The translations under genes were made by a program, and so were the position numbers. Below the pieces are notes generated by a model, which did no database searches, was not told where the DNA came from, and saw only the letters and a program-made list of their open reading frames with translations. This document shows, piece by piece, positions 1 to 9,638 of a stretch of DNA of 64,000 nucleotides. Position 1 is the stretch's first letter. Each line of letters begins with the position of its first letter. Origin of the DNA: CAJQLB01 sp041392065. GTDB lineage: Bacteria; Bacteroidota; Bacteroidia; Flavobacteriales; Flavobacteriaceae. The stretch spans positions 528,175 through 592,174 of the forward strand of contig JAWKMU010000003.1 of the NCBI GenBank assembly GCA_041392065.1, written 5' to 3'.

Positions 1-64
1 GTTCTTCGGATAAAAGCTCGTCTAAGTTGTAATAATCTGGAGCTTCAAATAAATCTGGTTTCAT
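1..64 (-). CDS. Acyl-CoA dehydrogenase family protein, N-terminal 21 residues (partial)
   Basis: Only the first 21 codons lie in the window; the gene continues past the left edge. The visible start reads MKPDLFEAPDYYNLDELL, which I recognise as the usual beginning of a flavobacterial acyl-CoA (glutaryl-CoA type) dehydrogenase, an FAD enzyme oxidising acyl-CoA thioesters in fatty- or amino-acid breakdown. No catalytic motif is visible in this fragment, so the call rests on recall of the N-terminal sequence alone. The ATG is clear, and the gene runs in the same direction as the Rieske gene upstream of it, with about 70 bp between them. Confidence 0.6.
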   Translation of the reverse strand, partial: MKPDLFEAPDYYNLDELLSEE

Positions 65-131
65 GGTCTAATTTTTAATGCCCCAAATTTAACTAAAGCA
101 AAACGAACCATTAAGAAATTTTAGAAGAAAT

Positions 132-1217
132 TTACACGTTTAAAAATTTACTAATTAATTGATGAAAATGGTGTACGCCTTGTTCACGAGTTGGAGAAAA
201 TCGACCTGCTTTATAAAAAGATGAACGAACGCCTTTTTGTACATGTTCTACAACAAATTCATCTTCTCGTTCAACTTTTTCAAGAGCGCTTCCTGCTCCT
301 TTACCTAACTTAGAAGGATTGTAAACATAAGAAATAAAAGAAACCTTTGTACGATTCATATCTAAAGGTTTTACAATATTAACAGATAATCCCCAAGGAT
401 AGAAGTTAAACATCATGTTTGGGAAAACCCAATAATAATATGCAGCTACATTTTTACCATAATCTATATGATTCTTTGGTAAATCAAAAACTTCAGTCGC
501 TTCGTTAGTATAACCAATTTGTAAGTTACAATATTGGTAAACTTCAGTTTTGTAGCTTCCGTAATCTAAAACAGCATTTAAGCCTTCATGCACAAAAGGC
601 ACATGAAAACCTTCTAAATAATTATCGCAATACAAAGCCCAATGCGCATGAACTAAGAAGTCTTTAGAAAGGGAATTGTCCAGTCTAAATTCATTTAGTG
701 GAAGAAAACCAACACGTTCATTCATTTTATCAATTACTTGTTGAAAATCAAAAGAAGGATTTAAGCCAGCAAACAATAATGGGCCAAATTTTCGAAGCGG
801 AAATTGATGTAAATTATCGCATGGTCTTGGAAAATCTTTGGCGTCATTAAATTCTGGCATGTGCTCAAATTCGCCTTTAAGATTAAAGCGTCTCCCATGG
901 TACATACAAGTTAATTTTTTAGATTTTCCAGGATGTAAAGCCACAACATTTCCACGATGAGTACATACATTAGTTAAGCAGCTAATTTCATCATCTTTAT
1001 CACGAGTGAGCAACATTGGTTCGGTTAAAAATGAATCAAGTAATACAAAAGGGTATACTGTTTGAGGGAGCCTAACTAAATTTTCATCACCAATAAATTG
1101 CCACGATTTAAGAAATACGTTTTCTTTTAAAGAATCAAAAGTTTCAACATCTTTATAAAATTTAGCTGGAAGGGTTTCGGCTTTGCTAATATCTGGATTA
1201 ATGTAATATTTGTCCAT
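132..1217 (-). CDS. Rieske [2Fe-2S] aromatic-ring-hydroxylating-type oxygenase, alpha subunit
   Basis: A 361-residue protein with the two hallmarks of ring-hydroxylating oxygenase alpha subunits. The Rieske cluster motif is C85-x-H87 followed by C104-x2-H107 (CTH ... CMYH). The catalytic domain has a mononuclear iron site, DNYLEGFHVPFVH, near residues 198-210 with two histidines. The family (which includes choline and carnitine monooxygenases as well as dioxygenases) inserts O2 using electrons from a separate reductase; no reductase or ferredoxin gene is next to it, so the partner is encoded elsewhere. The substrate cannot be read from sequence. A full-length single-domain-pair protein, cytoplasmic, divergent from the permease gene to its right, which leaves open that both handle a related small nitrogen compound. 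Confidence 0.85.
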   Translation of the reverse strand: MDKYYINPDISKAETLPAKFYKDVETFDSLKENVFLKSWQFIGDENLVRLPQTVYPFVLLDSFLTEPMLLTRDKDDEISCLTNVCTHRGNVVALHPGKSKKLTCMYHGRRFNLKGEFEHMPEFNDAKDFPRPCDNLHQFPLRKFGPLLFAGLNPSFDFQQVIDKMNERVGFLPLNEFRLDNSLSKDFLVHAHWALYCDNYLEGFHVPFVHEGLNAVLDYGSYKTEVYQYCNLQIGYTNEATEVFDLPKNHIDYGKNVAAYYYWVFPNMMFNFYPWGLSVNIVKPLDMNRTKVSFISYVYNPSKLGKGAGSALEKVEREDEFVVEHVQKGVRSSFYKAGRFSPTREQGVHHFHQLISKFLNV

Positions 1218-1294
1218 TATACATATTATAGTTGTACATTCGTAATTAGCTCCTAATTTACAGAATAAAAACGTACTTCTCTAAACTTTATTAA

Positions 1295-2605
1295 ATGAGC
1301 TCTAAACCACAAAAAATTGGGTTATTCACATCTACATCTTATGTGATAGGTAATATGATTGGTGCTGGAATTTTTGTGCTTCCTGCTGTTTTAGCACCTT
1401 ATGGTAGTATTAGTTTTTTAGGGTGGATTTTCACAGCAGTTGGAGCCTTGATTTTAGCGAGAATATTTGGCAATTTTAGTAAAATAATTGTCAATAAAAG
1501 TGGAGGTCCTTATGCTTATTCTAAAGCTGGATTTGGTGATTTTATAGGTTTTTTGGTGGCTTGGGGTTACTGGATTTCTATTTGGGTTAGTAATGCAGCA
1601 CTTGCCATTACTATTGTTGGAGCATTAAGTTTCTTTTTCCCAATTCTTGATAGCAACCCAACAATTAGGGTTTTAGTTGGATTATCTTTTATTTGGTTAT
1701 TTACATGGATTAACACTAGAGGAATTAAGGAATCTGGAAAAGTACAAGTAATTACTACTGTTTTAAAACTACTTCCATTAATGTTTGTTATTATAGCAGG
1801 CTTGTTTTTATTTGATATTGATAATTTTCCTGCTTTTAATTTAACAAACGAAAGTAATGTTGCCATTTTTCCTGTAGTTGCAGCAACAACTTTATACGCT
1901 TTTTTAGGAGTTGAATCTGCCTCTATTCCAGCTGCGAATGTTAAAAATCCAGAGAAGACAGTCCCAAAAGCTACATTTTTAGGGACTATTATTGTAGCCT
2001 TTGTTTACATATTAGGCACTTTTGTTCTCTTCGGAATTTTGCCAATGAACGAATTGGCTGCATCGCCTTCGCCATTTGCTGATGCAGCAAGGCTTATAGC
2101 AGGAGACTTTGGTGGTTATTTTGTAGCTGGTGGTATTGCTATAGCTGCTATAGGTTGTTTAAATGGCTGGATTCAATTTAGTGGTCAGATTCCAATGGCT
2201 GCATCACAAGACAAACTTTTTCCAAAGGTATTTAGTAAAGAAAACAAAAAGGGAGCTCCAGCATTAGGGATCATTATTGGTAGTGTATTAACTACAGTTA
2301 TCATGTTAATGAATTTATCTGAAGGTCTTGTAAAACAGTTTGAGTTTATTGCAGAGATTGTTGTGTTTTCAAATTTAATTCCTTACTTGTTCGTGGCTGC
2401 TGCTTACATTATAGTAATTATTGAGAAGAAAATCAAAGTAAATCATTTGGTTAAAGCTTTGATTTTAAGTTTATTGGGACTTGCCTATTCGCTTTGGGCA
2501 ATTTATGGTTCTGGAGAAAAAAGTGTTTTTTATGGTTTGATTTTGCTTTTATGCGGAATTCCAATTTACACCTTAATGCAATGGAGTAAGCGAAATGATA
2601 ATTAA
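1295..2605 (+). CDS. APC-family amino acid permease
   Basis: A 436-residue, strongly hydrophobic protein with about 12 predicted membrane segments. The N-terminus has the signature GNMIGAGIFVLP of the amino acid-polyamine-organocation family (TM1 unwound glycine-rich motif), and residues near 68-80 (NKSGGPYAYSKAGFGDFIGF) match the conserved GGxYxY loop before TM3. The family exchanges or imports amino acids or polyamines across the inner membrane with H+ or product antiport. The closest general resemblance is to AdiC/YjeH-like antiporters. Specificity is not readable. It is a single gene, divergent from the Rieske oxygenase and converging with the methyltransferase gene with only 2 bp between stops. 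Confidence 0.85.
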   Translation: MSSKPQKIGLFTSTSYVIGNMIGAGIFVLPAVLAPYGSISFLGWIFTAVGALILARIFGNFSKIIVNKSGGPYAYSKAGFGDFIGFLVAWGYWISIWVSNAALAITIVGALSFFFPILDSNPTIRVLVGLSFIWLFTWINTRGIKESGKVQVITTVLKLLPLMFVIIAGLFLFDIDNFPAFNLTNESNVAIFPVVAATTLYAFLGVESASIPAANVKNPEKTVPKATFLGTIIVAFVYILGTFVLFGILPMNELAASPSPFADAARLIAGDFGGYFVAGGIAIAAIGCLNGWIQFSGQIPMAASQDKLFPKVFSKENKKGAPALGIIIGSVLTTVIMLMNLSEGLVKQFEFIAEIVVFSNLIPYLFVAAAYIIVIIEKKIKVNHLVKALILSLLGLAYSLWAIYGSGEKSVFYGLILLLCGIPIYTLMQWSKRNDN

Positions 2606-2607
2606 GA

Positions 2608-3321
2608 CTACATTTTTAAATAGAAATCTTTAGTTAGTTTAATGTAGTCTTCTGTATACTGATGACGCTCAGTTTCAATAATTAATTCATTAGCCTCGAA
2701 TTCACTTTTAGTAAAAGAAAATTCAATTAAACTTCTTTTTATCTCTGATGTTGGATTCCCTTTTATTCTAAGAACACGATTAGGAATCAAATTATAATTA
2801 GAAGTTAAATCAATAAACTTTTCTTCTTCTTTAAAAGGAACAATCACAGAGAACACACCAGTTTCTGACAGCAATTTTGAAACACTTTCAATTAAATGAT
2901 TAAAAGGCAAAGCATCTTGAAACCTTGCTATGTCGCGTTGTATATTTTCACTTTTGTACTCATCTGAATAAAAAGGAGGATTGGAAACAATTAAATCGTA
3001 CTTGTCGTCAATTTCTTCAACAAATTCTTCCAATGAAGCATGATAACAAAACAATCTGTCATTCCAAGTTGAGTTTTCAAAATTCTCTGTGCACTGTTCG
3101 TAAGCATCGTCGTCAATTTCAATGGCATCAATAAGTTCTGCTTGACAACGTTGTGCCAACATAAGAGAAATGACTCCAGTTCCAGAACCAATGTCTAAAA
3201 TAGAAAAAGGATGATGTTTAATTGTAGCCCAAGCTCCAAGCAACACACCATCAGTACCAATTTTCATCGCACAACGATCTTGGTTAATTGAAAACTGTTT
3301 GAATTGAAATTGTTTGCTCAT
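2608..3321 (-). CDS. yfiC: tRNA1(Val) (adenine(37)-N6)-methyltransferase, YfiC/TrmN6 family
   Basis: A 237-residue class I SAM-dependent methyltransferase. The SAM-binding motif is ILDIGSGTGVISLMLAQR near residues 41-58, and the N6-adenine catalytic motif NPPF sits in DLIVSNPPFYSDEYKS near 111-126. The N-terminal FKQFSINQDRCAMKIGTDGVLLGAW is typical of the YfiC group, which methylates A37 of tRNA-Val1 in enterobacteria. It lies just downstream of rimM in the same direction (28 bp gap) and so probably joins the rpsP-rimM translation operon, in the place where trmD is found in many other bacteria. Confidence 0.88.
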   Translation of the reverse strand: MSKQFQFKQFSINQDRCAMKIGTDGVLLGAWATIKHHPFSILDIGSGTGVISLMLAQRCQAELIDAIEIDDDAYEQCTENFENSTWNDRLFCYHASLEEFVEEIDDKYDLIVSNPPFYSDEYKSENIQRDIARFQDALPFNHLIESVSKLLSETGVFSVIVPFKEEEKFIDLTSNYNLIPNRVLRIKGNPTSEIKRSLIEFSFTKSEFEANELIIETERHQYTEDYIKLTKDFYLKM

Positions 3322-3349
3322 AATAGAAAGTCCTTCCTTTGAGAAAGAT

Positions 3350-3883
3350 TTAGGATGGGCTTAAATATAAATCTATAAGTCCTGGAGGTGTTTGTACAGT
3401 AATGGTTTTGGTTTTTCTGTTTATTTCAACAATAAACTCGTCATTCATTGGAATTAAAACTTCTGTACCATTTTTATCCACTTCAAAAAGGGCTTGAGCC
3501 GTAGAGTCGTTTATGGCTTTAATTATTCCTATATTTCCAAAAGTCGTATCAGTAATTTTAAACCCAATGACTTCATGGAAATAAAATTTGTTGCCTTCAA
3601 GTTTTGGTAAGAATTCTAAGGGTAAATATAGTTCGCTTTTTATTAAAGCATCTGCATCAGACTCAGTATCAACATCTTCAAACTTAATTCGTAATAAATC
3701 AGATTTATGAAACTGAGAAGATTCAATAAAAAAAGGGACTAAGTTATTTCTTATCTGTACAAATATTGCATCTAATTGCTCGTAAAGCTCAGGTTGGTCT
3801 GTATCTAATTTAGCCAAAATTTCACCTTTAAAGCTGTACTTTTTAACAATTTTTCCTAAGTAAAAGCAATCTTCTTTTTTCAT
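3350..3883 (-). CDS. rimM: Ribosome maturation factor RimM
   Basis: A 177-residue protein of usual length for RimM, which binds the 30S head near S19 and helps 16S rRNA processing. The N-terminal half starts MKKEDCFYLGKIVKKYSFKGEILAKL, the beta-barrel RimM domain with its G-KxxxxKGE pattern. The C-terminal PRC-barrel part contains YFHEVIGFKITD, and the protein ends with VLIPMNDEFI..., as is standard. It follows rpsP directly, the widely conserved gene order. A rho-independent hairpin lies between the two genes, so expression may be partly uncoupled from rpsP. Confidence 0.93.
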   Translation of the reverse strand: MKKEDCFYLGKIVKKYSFKGEILAKLDTDQPELYEQLDAIFVQIRNNLVPFFIESSQFHKSDLLRIKFEDVDTESDADALIKSELYLPLEFLPKLEGNKFYFHEVIGFKITDTTFGNIGIIKAINDSTAQALFEVDKNGTEVLIPMNDEFIVEINRKTKTITVQTPPGLIDLYLSPS

Positions 3884-3895
3884 AGATTTAAATAA

Positions 3896-3923
3896 AAAAC
3901 CCAGACAAAAAGGCCTGGGTTTA
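3896..3923 (-). terminator. Intercistronic terminator/attenuator between rpsP and rimM
   Basis: On the minus strand an 8-bp perfect stem (AAACCCAG pairing with CTGGGTTT on the plus strand) with a 10-nt loop is followed by a run of T. It lies after the rpsP stop and before rimM, so it should end some transcripts while letting the rest read on into rimM. Confidence 0.75.
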
Positions 3924-3943
3924 AAAGTATAAAAAATAAATTT

Positions 3944-4462
3944 TTATTCTTCTTCGTTTGTGGCTTGTACTTCTTCAGCTGGAGCACCTTCTTCAGTTGC
4001 TTCTTCTTCAACAACTGGAGCTACTGATGCAATACGAGCTTCGTTAGCTGCTTTTTCTGCTTCTAAAGCTTTAGCTCTAGCATCTGCATCTGCTTTAGCT
4101 AAACCATCTTTTTTGGCATCAATCTTTGCTGCTTTTTCATCAAGCCAAGCTTGAAATTTCTTTTCAGCTTCTTCTTCTGTTAAAGCGCCTTTACGTACAC
4201 CACCAGCTAAATGATTTTTTAACAATGCACCTTTATAAGATAAAATTGCTCTTGCTGTGTCAGTAGGTTGCGCTCCATTTTGGAGCCATTTTACTGCACC
4301 ATCAACATCTAAATCAATAATTGCTGGGTTTGTGTTTGGATTGTAACTTCCTATTTTTTCTAAGAATTTACCATCTCTTTTTGCTCTTGAATCTGCTGCG
4401 ACTATCCAGTAAAAAGGCTTTCCTTTTTTACCGTGTCTTTGTAATCTTAATTTTACTGGCAT
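3944..4462 (-). CDS. rpsP: 30S ribosomal protein S16 with long Ala/Glu-rich C-terminal extension
   Basis: Residues 1-80 are a canonical S16 (MPVKLRLQRHGKKGKPFYWIV, then RDGKFLEKIGSYNPNT). S16 is an early-binding 30S assembly protein and is usually 80-90 residues; this one has 172. The extra C-terminal 90 residues are rich in Ala, Glu, Lys and Asp, start with a helical EEEAEKKFQAWLDEKAAK part and end with a disordered acidic tail (EEATEEGAPAEEV). Such tails are common in S16 of this phylum. First gene of the rpsP-rimM-yfiC operon. A -7 element and a -33 TTG lie about 55-80 bp upstream. Confidence 0.96.
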   Translation of the reverse strand: MPVKLRLQRHGKKGKPFYWIVAADSRAKRDGKFLEKIGSYNPNTNPAIIDLDVDGAVKWLQNGAQPTDTARAILSYKGALLKNHLAGGVRKGALTEEEAEKKFQAWLDEKAAKIDAKKDGLAKADADARAKALEAEKAANEARIASVAPVVEEEATEEGAPAEEVQATNEEE

Positions 4463-4511
4463 AAAAAAAATTAATTTGTGAGGTTCACGACCTCTGTTAT
4501 TAATGAGAGCG

Positions 4512-4540
4512 CAAAGATACTACATTTTTCTAATTCACAA
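4512..4540 (-). promoter_or_regulatory. rpsP promoter, Bacteroidota type
   Basis: On the minus strand a TATCTTTG box (fits TAnnTTTG) is preceded, 18 bp upstream, by TTG. This matches the sigma-ABfr style promoter of this phylum. The leader between it and the rpsP start includes a small hairpin (GAGGT/ACCTC, 4480-4494) that might matter for control; this is not established. Confidence 0.65.
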
Positions 4541-4595
4541 TTATTTAGTTTATTTTTTTATTATACTTTTGAAACCTTAAATTCGTTATGCCTTT

Positions 4596-5090
4596 ATGAG
4601 AAATAGTTTTATAGTTTTTTTAGTTGTCTTTTTTAGCATTAGCTGTAGTGATGAAGTTAGATTTAATTCACCTGCAATGCAAGCTCATAAAAATGGAAAT
4701 GAATTATGGAAGTCTAATTTCAGAGCAGCTGATATTGATAATGGTGGTTTTGTTATTGAAGGTAGAAACTCTGGAGAAATTGTTCAACTAATTACAACAA
4801 ACGACACAAGAGGGACTTTTGAAATTGGTATAGATACAGGTAATATTGCTATTTTTAAAGACATAGATGGTACTGTGTATTCTACTCAAAATATGCCTGA
4901 TCCAAGCGTGTCCATCTATCCTCCAACAGGTCAAATTATAGTTGATGATATTGATAATGATGACCCAAAAAATATTTATGGAACTTTTTGGTTTTATGCC
5001 TACACTGCAGATGGACTGCAAGCCATAAACTTTAATGAAGGTGTTTTTTATAAAGTCCCTTTAGTTGGTGGATTACTTCAAATTCAATAA
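4596..5090 (+). CDS. Small lipoprotein, DUF6252-like, unknown function
   Basis: A 164-residue protein beginning with a lipoprotein signal: a short charged start, hydrophobic FIVFLVVFFSIS, then the lipobox cysteine at residue 17. The mature part is beta-rich, with NGNELWKSNFRAADIDNGGFVIEG and a later GTFWFYAYTADGLQAINFNEGVF. It resembles the flavobacterial lipoproteins grouped as DUF6252, for which I know no function. It probably sits on the inner or outer membrane facing the periplasm or the surface. Single gene, divergent from rpsP and upstream of dnaE with about 120 bp between. Confidence 0.7.
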   Translation: MRNSFIVFLVVFFSISCSDEVRFNSPAMQAHKNGNELWKSNFRAADIDNGGFVIEGRNSGEIVQLITTNDTRGTFEIGIDTGNIAIFKDIDGTVYSTQNMPDPSVSIYPPTGQIIVDDIDNDDPKNIYGTFWFYAYTADGLQAINFNEGVFYKVPLVGGLLQIQ

Positions 5091-5213
5091 TTATTTTTTG
5101 TTTAAAACTGTTCATAACTTCCCTTTAAAAAAGCATTAATTCTACGTAATTTTATTGCCTTACTTTTTTATTAAATTTATCAATTTCCTTTTTTGAGGAA
5201 ATTAAAAGGGCTT

Positions 5214-8200
5214 ATGTATTTAATTTTTGATACTGAAACAACTGGCTTACCAAAACGTTGGGATGCGCCAATTACAGATACTGATAATTGGCCAAGAGCT
5301 GTTCAAATTGCATGGCAACTTCATGATGCCATTGGGAATTGTATTGAACATCAAGACTATTTAATACAACCCGAAGGCTTTAATATACCTTATGATGCTG
5401 AAAAAATTCATGGCATTTCTACAGAATTAGCTCAAGAAAAAGGGTTACCTTTGCCAGAAGTTTTAGAAAAATTCAATGAAGCACTCAACAAATCAAAATT
5501 TGTTGTTGGACAAAATGTTGGGTTTGATTTAAATATTATGGGTTGTGAGTTTTTTCGTGAAGACATTACAACCAAACTTTTGCAACTTCCAGTTTTAGAT
5601 ACTTGTACAGAACATACAGCAGAATTATGTAAAATTCCTGGTGGTCGTGGTGGAAAATTCAAACTTCCAACTCTTACCGAATTACATGAGTTTTTATTTG
5701 GAGAAGCTTTTAACGAAGCACACAATGCAACTGCAGACGTTGAGGCAACAACACGTTGCTTTTTAGAGCTGATAAGAAGAGAAGAATTTACAAAGGAAGA
5801 GCTTGATGTTCAGCCAGATTATTTTGATAAATTCTCTAAGGTTAACCCAAATGAAATTCAACTTATTGGTTTAAAACACATTAACTTAAAAAAGGCTTCA
5901 GCTAAAATTCATGAGCAGTTACAAAAAGCTCAAGACCTTGACATAGAAGAACCTACGGTTGATGCTTCTGAATTAAACAAAGCGAATTTTGTTCATCTCC
6001 ATAATCATTCACAATTTTCAGTATTACAATCTACAATAAGCATTAGAGATTTAGTAGCTTCTACTGCTAAGCATAATATGAATGCTGTTGCATTAACAGA
6101 TCATGCCAACATGATGGGAGCTTTTCATTTTGTGAAAGAAGTGAAAAACCACAACAGAATTATTAAAGAAAAAAATGAGGCTGCTTTAGAAAAAGGCGTG
6201 CCTTTAATAGGCCAAGAAATAAAACCGATTATTGGTTGCGAATTCTTTGTATGTGAAGATCATTTAAACAAATCTCACAAAGATTATGGCTATCAAATAG
6301 TGTTGTTAGCTAAAAACAAAAATGGCTATCAGAACTTAGTAAAAATGGCATCAATTGCTTACACTGATGGGTTTTATTATGTGCCAAGAATTGATAAATC
6401 TGTTGTTGAAAAATACAAAGAAGACATCATTGTACTTTCTGGAAACCTTTATGGTGAAGTGTCAAGTAAGATTCTAAATGTAGGCGAAAATCAAGCTGAA
6501 GAAGCACTCATTTGGTGGAAGGAACAGTTTAAAGATGATTTCTATTTAGAAATCATGCAGCATAATCAAGAAGATGAACGACGTGTAAACTTAGTGCTTA
6601 AAGACTTTGCAAACAAACACAATGTTAAGTTAGTAGCTACCAATAATAACTACTATTGTGAGAAAGAAGATGCTAATGCACATGATATTTTGTTGTGTGT
6701 AAAAGATGGCGAAAAGCAAGGCACTCCAATTGGTAGAGGTCGTGGTTATCGTTATGGCTTACCAAACCAAGAATACTATTTTAAGTCTTCTGAAGAAATG
6801 AAAGTCTTATTTCAAGATACTCCAGAGGCTATTATTAATATTCAAGAGGTTGTAGATAAAATTGAAACTTTCGAATTAGCAAGAGACGTTTTATTGCCTG
6901 AATTTAATATTCCAGATGAATTTAAAGATGAGCAAGATTTAATAGATGGAGGGAAACGAGGTGAAAACGCCTATTTAAGACACATCACTTATGAAGGTGC
7001 AAAAAAACGTTATGGTGACATCACAAGCGAAATCCAGGAACGATTGGATTTTGAACTTGCTACTATTGAAAATACAGGTTATCCTGGATATTTCTTAATT
7101 GTCGAAGATTTTATTCGCGAAGCTAGAAATATGAATGTATCTGTTGGTCCAGGACGTGGCTCTGCCGCTGGATCTGTAGTAGCTTATTGTTTGTGGATCA
7201 CCAATATTGATCCTTTAAAGTATGATTTACTTTTTGAGCGTTTCCTTAATCCAGATCGTGTGAGTATGCCAGATATTGATATCGATTTTGATGATGAAGG
7301 TCGTGGTCGTGTCATGGATTATGTAATCAATAAATATGGTGCCAACCAAGTAGCGCAAATTATCACTTATGGAACTATGGCTGCAAAGTCTTCTATTCGA
7401 GATACAGCCAGAGTTTTAGATCTACCATTGCATGATGCGGATCGCATTGCGAAATTAATTCCAACAATGTCTAAACTAAACAAGATTTTCGGTGTTGATG
7501 AAAAGGAATTAAGTAAGAAATTTAGAGCTGAAGATTTAGAAAAAGTTAATCAGTTACTCAATATTGCTGATGGTGACGACTTAGAGGCCGAAACGGTAAA
7601 CCAAGCAAGAATTTTAGAAGGCTCTGTTAGAAATACTGGAATTCATGCTTGTGGAGTTATTATTACACCAAGCGATATTACCAATTATGTACCTGTAGCC
7701 ACAGCAAAAGATTCCGATTTATATATCACTCAGTTTGATAACTCAGTCGTTGAAGATGCAGGGTTACTTAAAATGGACTTCCTTGGATTGAAAACTTTAA
7801 CCTTAATTAAGGACACAGTAAAAATCGTAAAAGCAAAACATGGTATAGAGTTAGAACCTGATAATTTCCCAATTGATGATGAAAAAACCTATGAGTTGTT
7901 CCAGCGAGGTGAAACTGTAGGAATTTTTCAATATGAATCTCCAGGAATGCAAAAGCACATGAAGGATTTAAAACCAACGGTTTTTGATGATCTTATTGCT
8001 ATGAATGCTTTATATCGTCCAGGTCCTATGGAATATATTCCAAGTTTCATTGCTCGTAAACATGGTGATGAAGATATAGAATATGATCTTCCTGAAATGG
8101 AAGAATACCTTAAAGAAACCTATGGTATTACGGTTTATCAGGAACAAGTAATGCTCTTGTCTCAGAAACTAGCTGATTTCACAAAAGGTGAAGCTGATGT

Positions 8201-9593
8201 ATTACGAAAGGCTATGGGTAAAAAGCAAAAAGCTGTTCTTGATAAAATGAAACCAAAATTCATTGAACAAGCTGCTGCAAAAGGGATGGACAAGGAAAAG
8301 CTTGAAAAAATCTGGAAGGATTGGGAAGCTTTTGCGAGTTATGCGTTTAACAAATCTCACTCTACGTGTTACGCTTGGATAGCTTATCAAACAGCGTATT
8401 TAAAAGCACATTATCCAGCAGAATATATGGCTTCAGTGTTATCAAATAATATGAATGATATTAAACAAGTTACCTTTTTCATGGAAGAGTGTAAACGTAT
8501 GAAATTGAAGGTGCTTGGTCCAGATGTAAATGAATCCTATTACAAATTCTCTGTAAACCAAGACAACGCAGTTCGCTTCGGAATGGGAGCCATAAAAGGA
8601 GTTGGTCATGGAGCTGTAAAAACGATAGTTGAAAACCGAAAAAAAGATGGACATTACAAATCAATTTTTGATTTAGCAAAACGTATCGATTTGCGTGCTG
8701 CCAACAAAAAAGCATTTGAAAATTTAGCCAATGCTGGAGGTTTTGACTGTTTTAAAGAAACACATCGAGCACAATACTTTCATGACGAAGGCGATGGTAT
8801 AAACTTTCTTGAAAAAACCATTCGTTATGCCAATAAATATCAAGAGAATGAAAACTCAGCTCAAGTAAGTTTGTTTGGCGAATCTAGTGATGTTAAAATT
8901 CCAGAACCAGAAGTTCCACCTTGTGAAGAATGGGGAACTATGGAAAAACTCGCTCGCGAAAAAGAAGTAGTTGGTATTTATATTTCTGGTCATCCTTTGG
9001 ACGATTTTAAAATTGAAATGAATACGTTTTGTAATGCAACCATATCACTGTTTAAAGATTTAGAAAATTATGTAAATAGAGAATTAACTTTTGGAGGTGT
9101 AGTTACAGATGTTCAGCACAGAATAAGTAAACAAGGTAAAGGTTGGGCTTCTTTCACCATTGAAGATTACGTAGATACTCATGAATTTAGAATCTTTGGT
9201 GAAGAATATCTCAAATACAGGCATTTTTTAATGAAGAGTAACTTTGTATATGTCAGGACTTTTGTAAAAGAAGGCTGGGTAAATAGAGACACTGGCAAAA
9301 AAGGAGAGCCACGTTTACAGTTTAATAATTTCCAGTTATTGCATGATGTTATGGACACTTATGCTAAAAAACTGTCCATACAATTTGATATTAAAGATAT
9401 AAAAGAAGAACAAATAAAGAGCATTAAAGAATTATTAAAAATGCATAAAGGAAGTCATCACTTAAGTTTTGTGATTTATGATAACAAAGAGCAAATTAAA
9501 CTGAATATGCCAAGCAGAAAACAAAAGGTTAAAATTTCACAAGAGTTGCTTGAAGAATTAGAAAGTCAGCAAGTGTATTATAAGTTAAATTAG
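5214..9593 (+). CDS. dnaE: DNA polymerase III subunit alpha with N-terminal 3'-5' exonuclease domain
   Basis: A 1459-residue replicative polymerase. Residues 1-190 form a DnaQ-like proofreading domain (FDTETTGLP at the start, HNATADVEAT near residue 170). A PHP domain follows (VHLHNHSQFSVLQST, ALTDHANMMG), then the PolIII palm with PDIDIDFDDEGRGRVMDYV carrying the catalytic aspartates, GPGRGSAAGS, the fingers, a helix-hairpin-helix part (MGAIKGVGHGAV) and an OB-fold (FGGVVTDVQHRISKQGKGWASFTIEDY). The exonuclease fusion is normal for this phylum. I start it at the ATG giving MYLIFDTETTG; a TTG seven codons upstream is possible, but those residues are not typical of the family. A hairpin with a T run follows the stop. 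Confidence 0.96.
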   Translation: MYLIFDTETTGLPKRWDAPITDTDNWPRAVQIAWQLHDAIGNCIEHQDYLIQPEGFNIPYDAEKIHGISTELAQEKGLPLPEVLEKFNEALNKSKFVVGQNVGFDLNIMGCEFFREDITTKLLQLPVLDTCTEHTAELCKIPGGRGGKFKLPTLTELHEFLFGEAFNEAHNATADVEATTRCFLELIRREEFTKEELDVQPDYFDKFSKVNPNEIQLIGLKHINLKKASAKIHEQLQKAQDLDIEEPTVDASELNKANFVHLHNHSQFSVLQSTISIRDLVASTAKHNMNAVALTDHANMMGAFHFVKEVKNHNRIIKEKNEAALEKGVPLIGQEIKPIIGCEFFVCEDHLNKSHKDYGYQIVLLAKNKNGYQNLVKMASIAYTDGFYYVPRIDKSVVEKYKEDIIVLSGNLYGEVSSKILNVGENQAEEALIWWKEQFKDDFYLEIMQHNQEDERRVNLVLKDFANKHNVKLVATNNNYYCEKEDANAHDILLCVKDGEKQGTPIGRGRGYRYGLPNQEYYFKSSEEMKVLFQDTPEAIINIQEVVDKIETFELARDVLLPEFNIPDEFKDEQDLIDGGKRGENAYLRHITYEGAKKRYGDITSEIQERLDFELATIENTGYPGYFLIVEDFIREARNMNVSVGPGRGSAAGSVVAYCLWITNIDPLKYDLLFERFLNPDRVSMPDIDIDFDDEGRGRVMDYVINKYGANQVAQIITYGTMAAKSSIRDTARVLDLPLHDADRIAKLIPTMSKLNKIFGVDEKELSKKFRAEDLEKVNQLLNIADGDDLEAETVNQARILEGSVRNTGIHACGVIITPSDITNYVPVATAKDSDLYITQFDNSVVEDAGLLKMDFLGLKTLTLIKDTVKIVKAKHGIELEPDNFPIDDEKTYELFQRGETVGIFQYESPGMQKHMKDLKPTVFDDLIAMNALYRPGPMEYIPSFIARKHGDEDIEYDLPEMEEYLKETYGITVYQEQVMLLSQKLADFTKGEADVLRKAMGKKQKAVLDKMKPKFIEQAAAKGMDKEKLEKIWKDWEAFASYAFNKSHSTCYAWIAYQTAYLKAHYPAEYMASVLSNNMNDIKQVTFFMEECKRMKLKVLGPDVNESYYKFSVNQDNAVRFGMGAIKGVGHGAVKTIVENRKKDGHYKSIFDLAKRIDLRAANKKAFENLANAGGFDCFKETHRAQYFHDEGDGINFLEKTIRYANKYQENENSAQVSLFGESSDVKIPEPEVPPCEEWGTMEKLAREKEVVGIYISGHPLDDFKIEMNTFCNATISLFKDLENYVNRELTFGGVVTDVQHRISKQGKGWASFTIEDYVDTHEFRIFGEEYLKYRHFLMKSNFVYVRTFVKEGWVNRDTGKKGEPRLQFNNFQLLHDVMDTYAKKLSIQFDIKDIKEEQIKSIKELLKMHKGSHHLSFVIYDNKEQIKLNMPSRKQKVKISQELLEELESQQVYYKLN

Positions 9594-9608
9594 AAGTTTT
9601 TAATGCAC

Positions 9609-9633
9609 AAAGGATTGAAGTGGCATCCTTTTT
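9609..9633 (+). terminator. Rho-independent terminator of dnaE
   Basis: AAAGGAT and ATCCTTT form a 7-bp stem with a 9-nt loop followed by T residues, 15 bp after the dnaE stop codon. Confidence 0.7.
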
Positions 9634-9638
9634 ATGTC

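Noticed and set aside
3960..4154. Plus-strand frame over the C-terminal part of rpsP rich in Ser and Ala
   Set aside because: It is the antisense shadow of the Ala/Glu-rich S16 tail; there is no start context and no motif.
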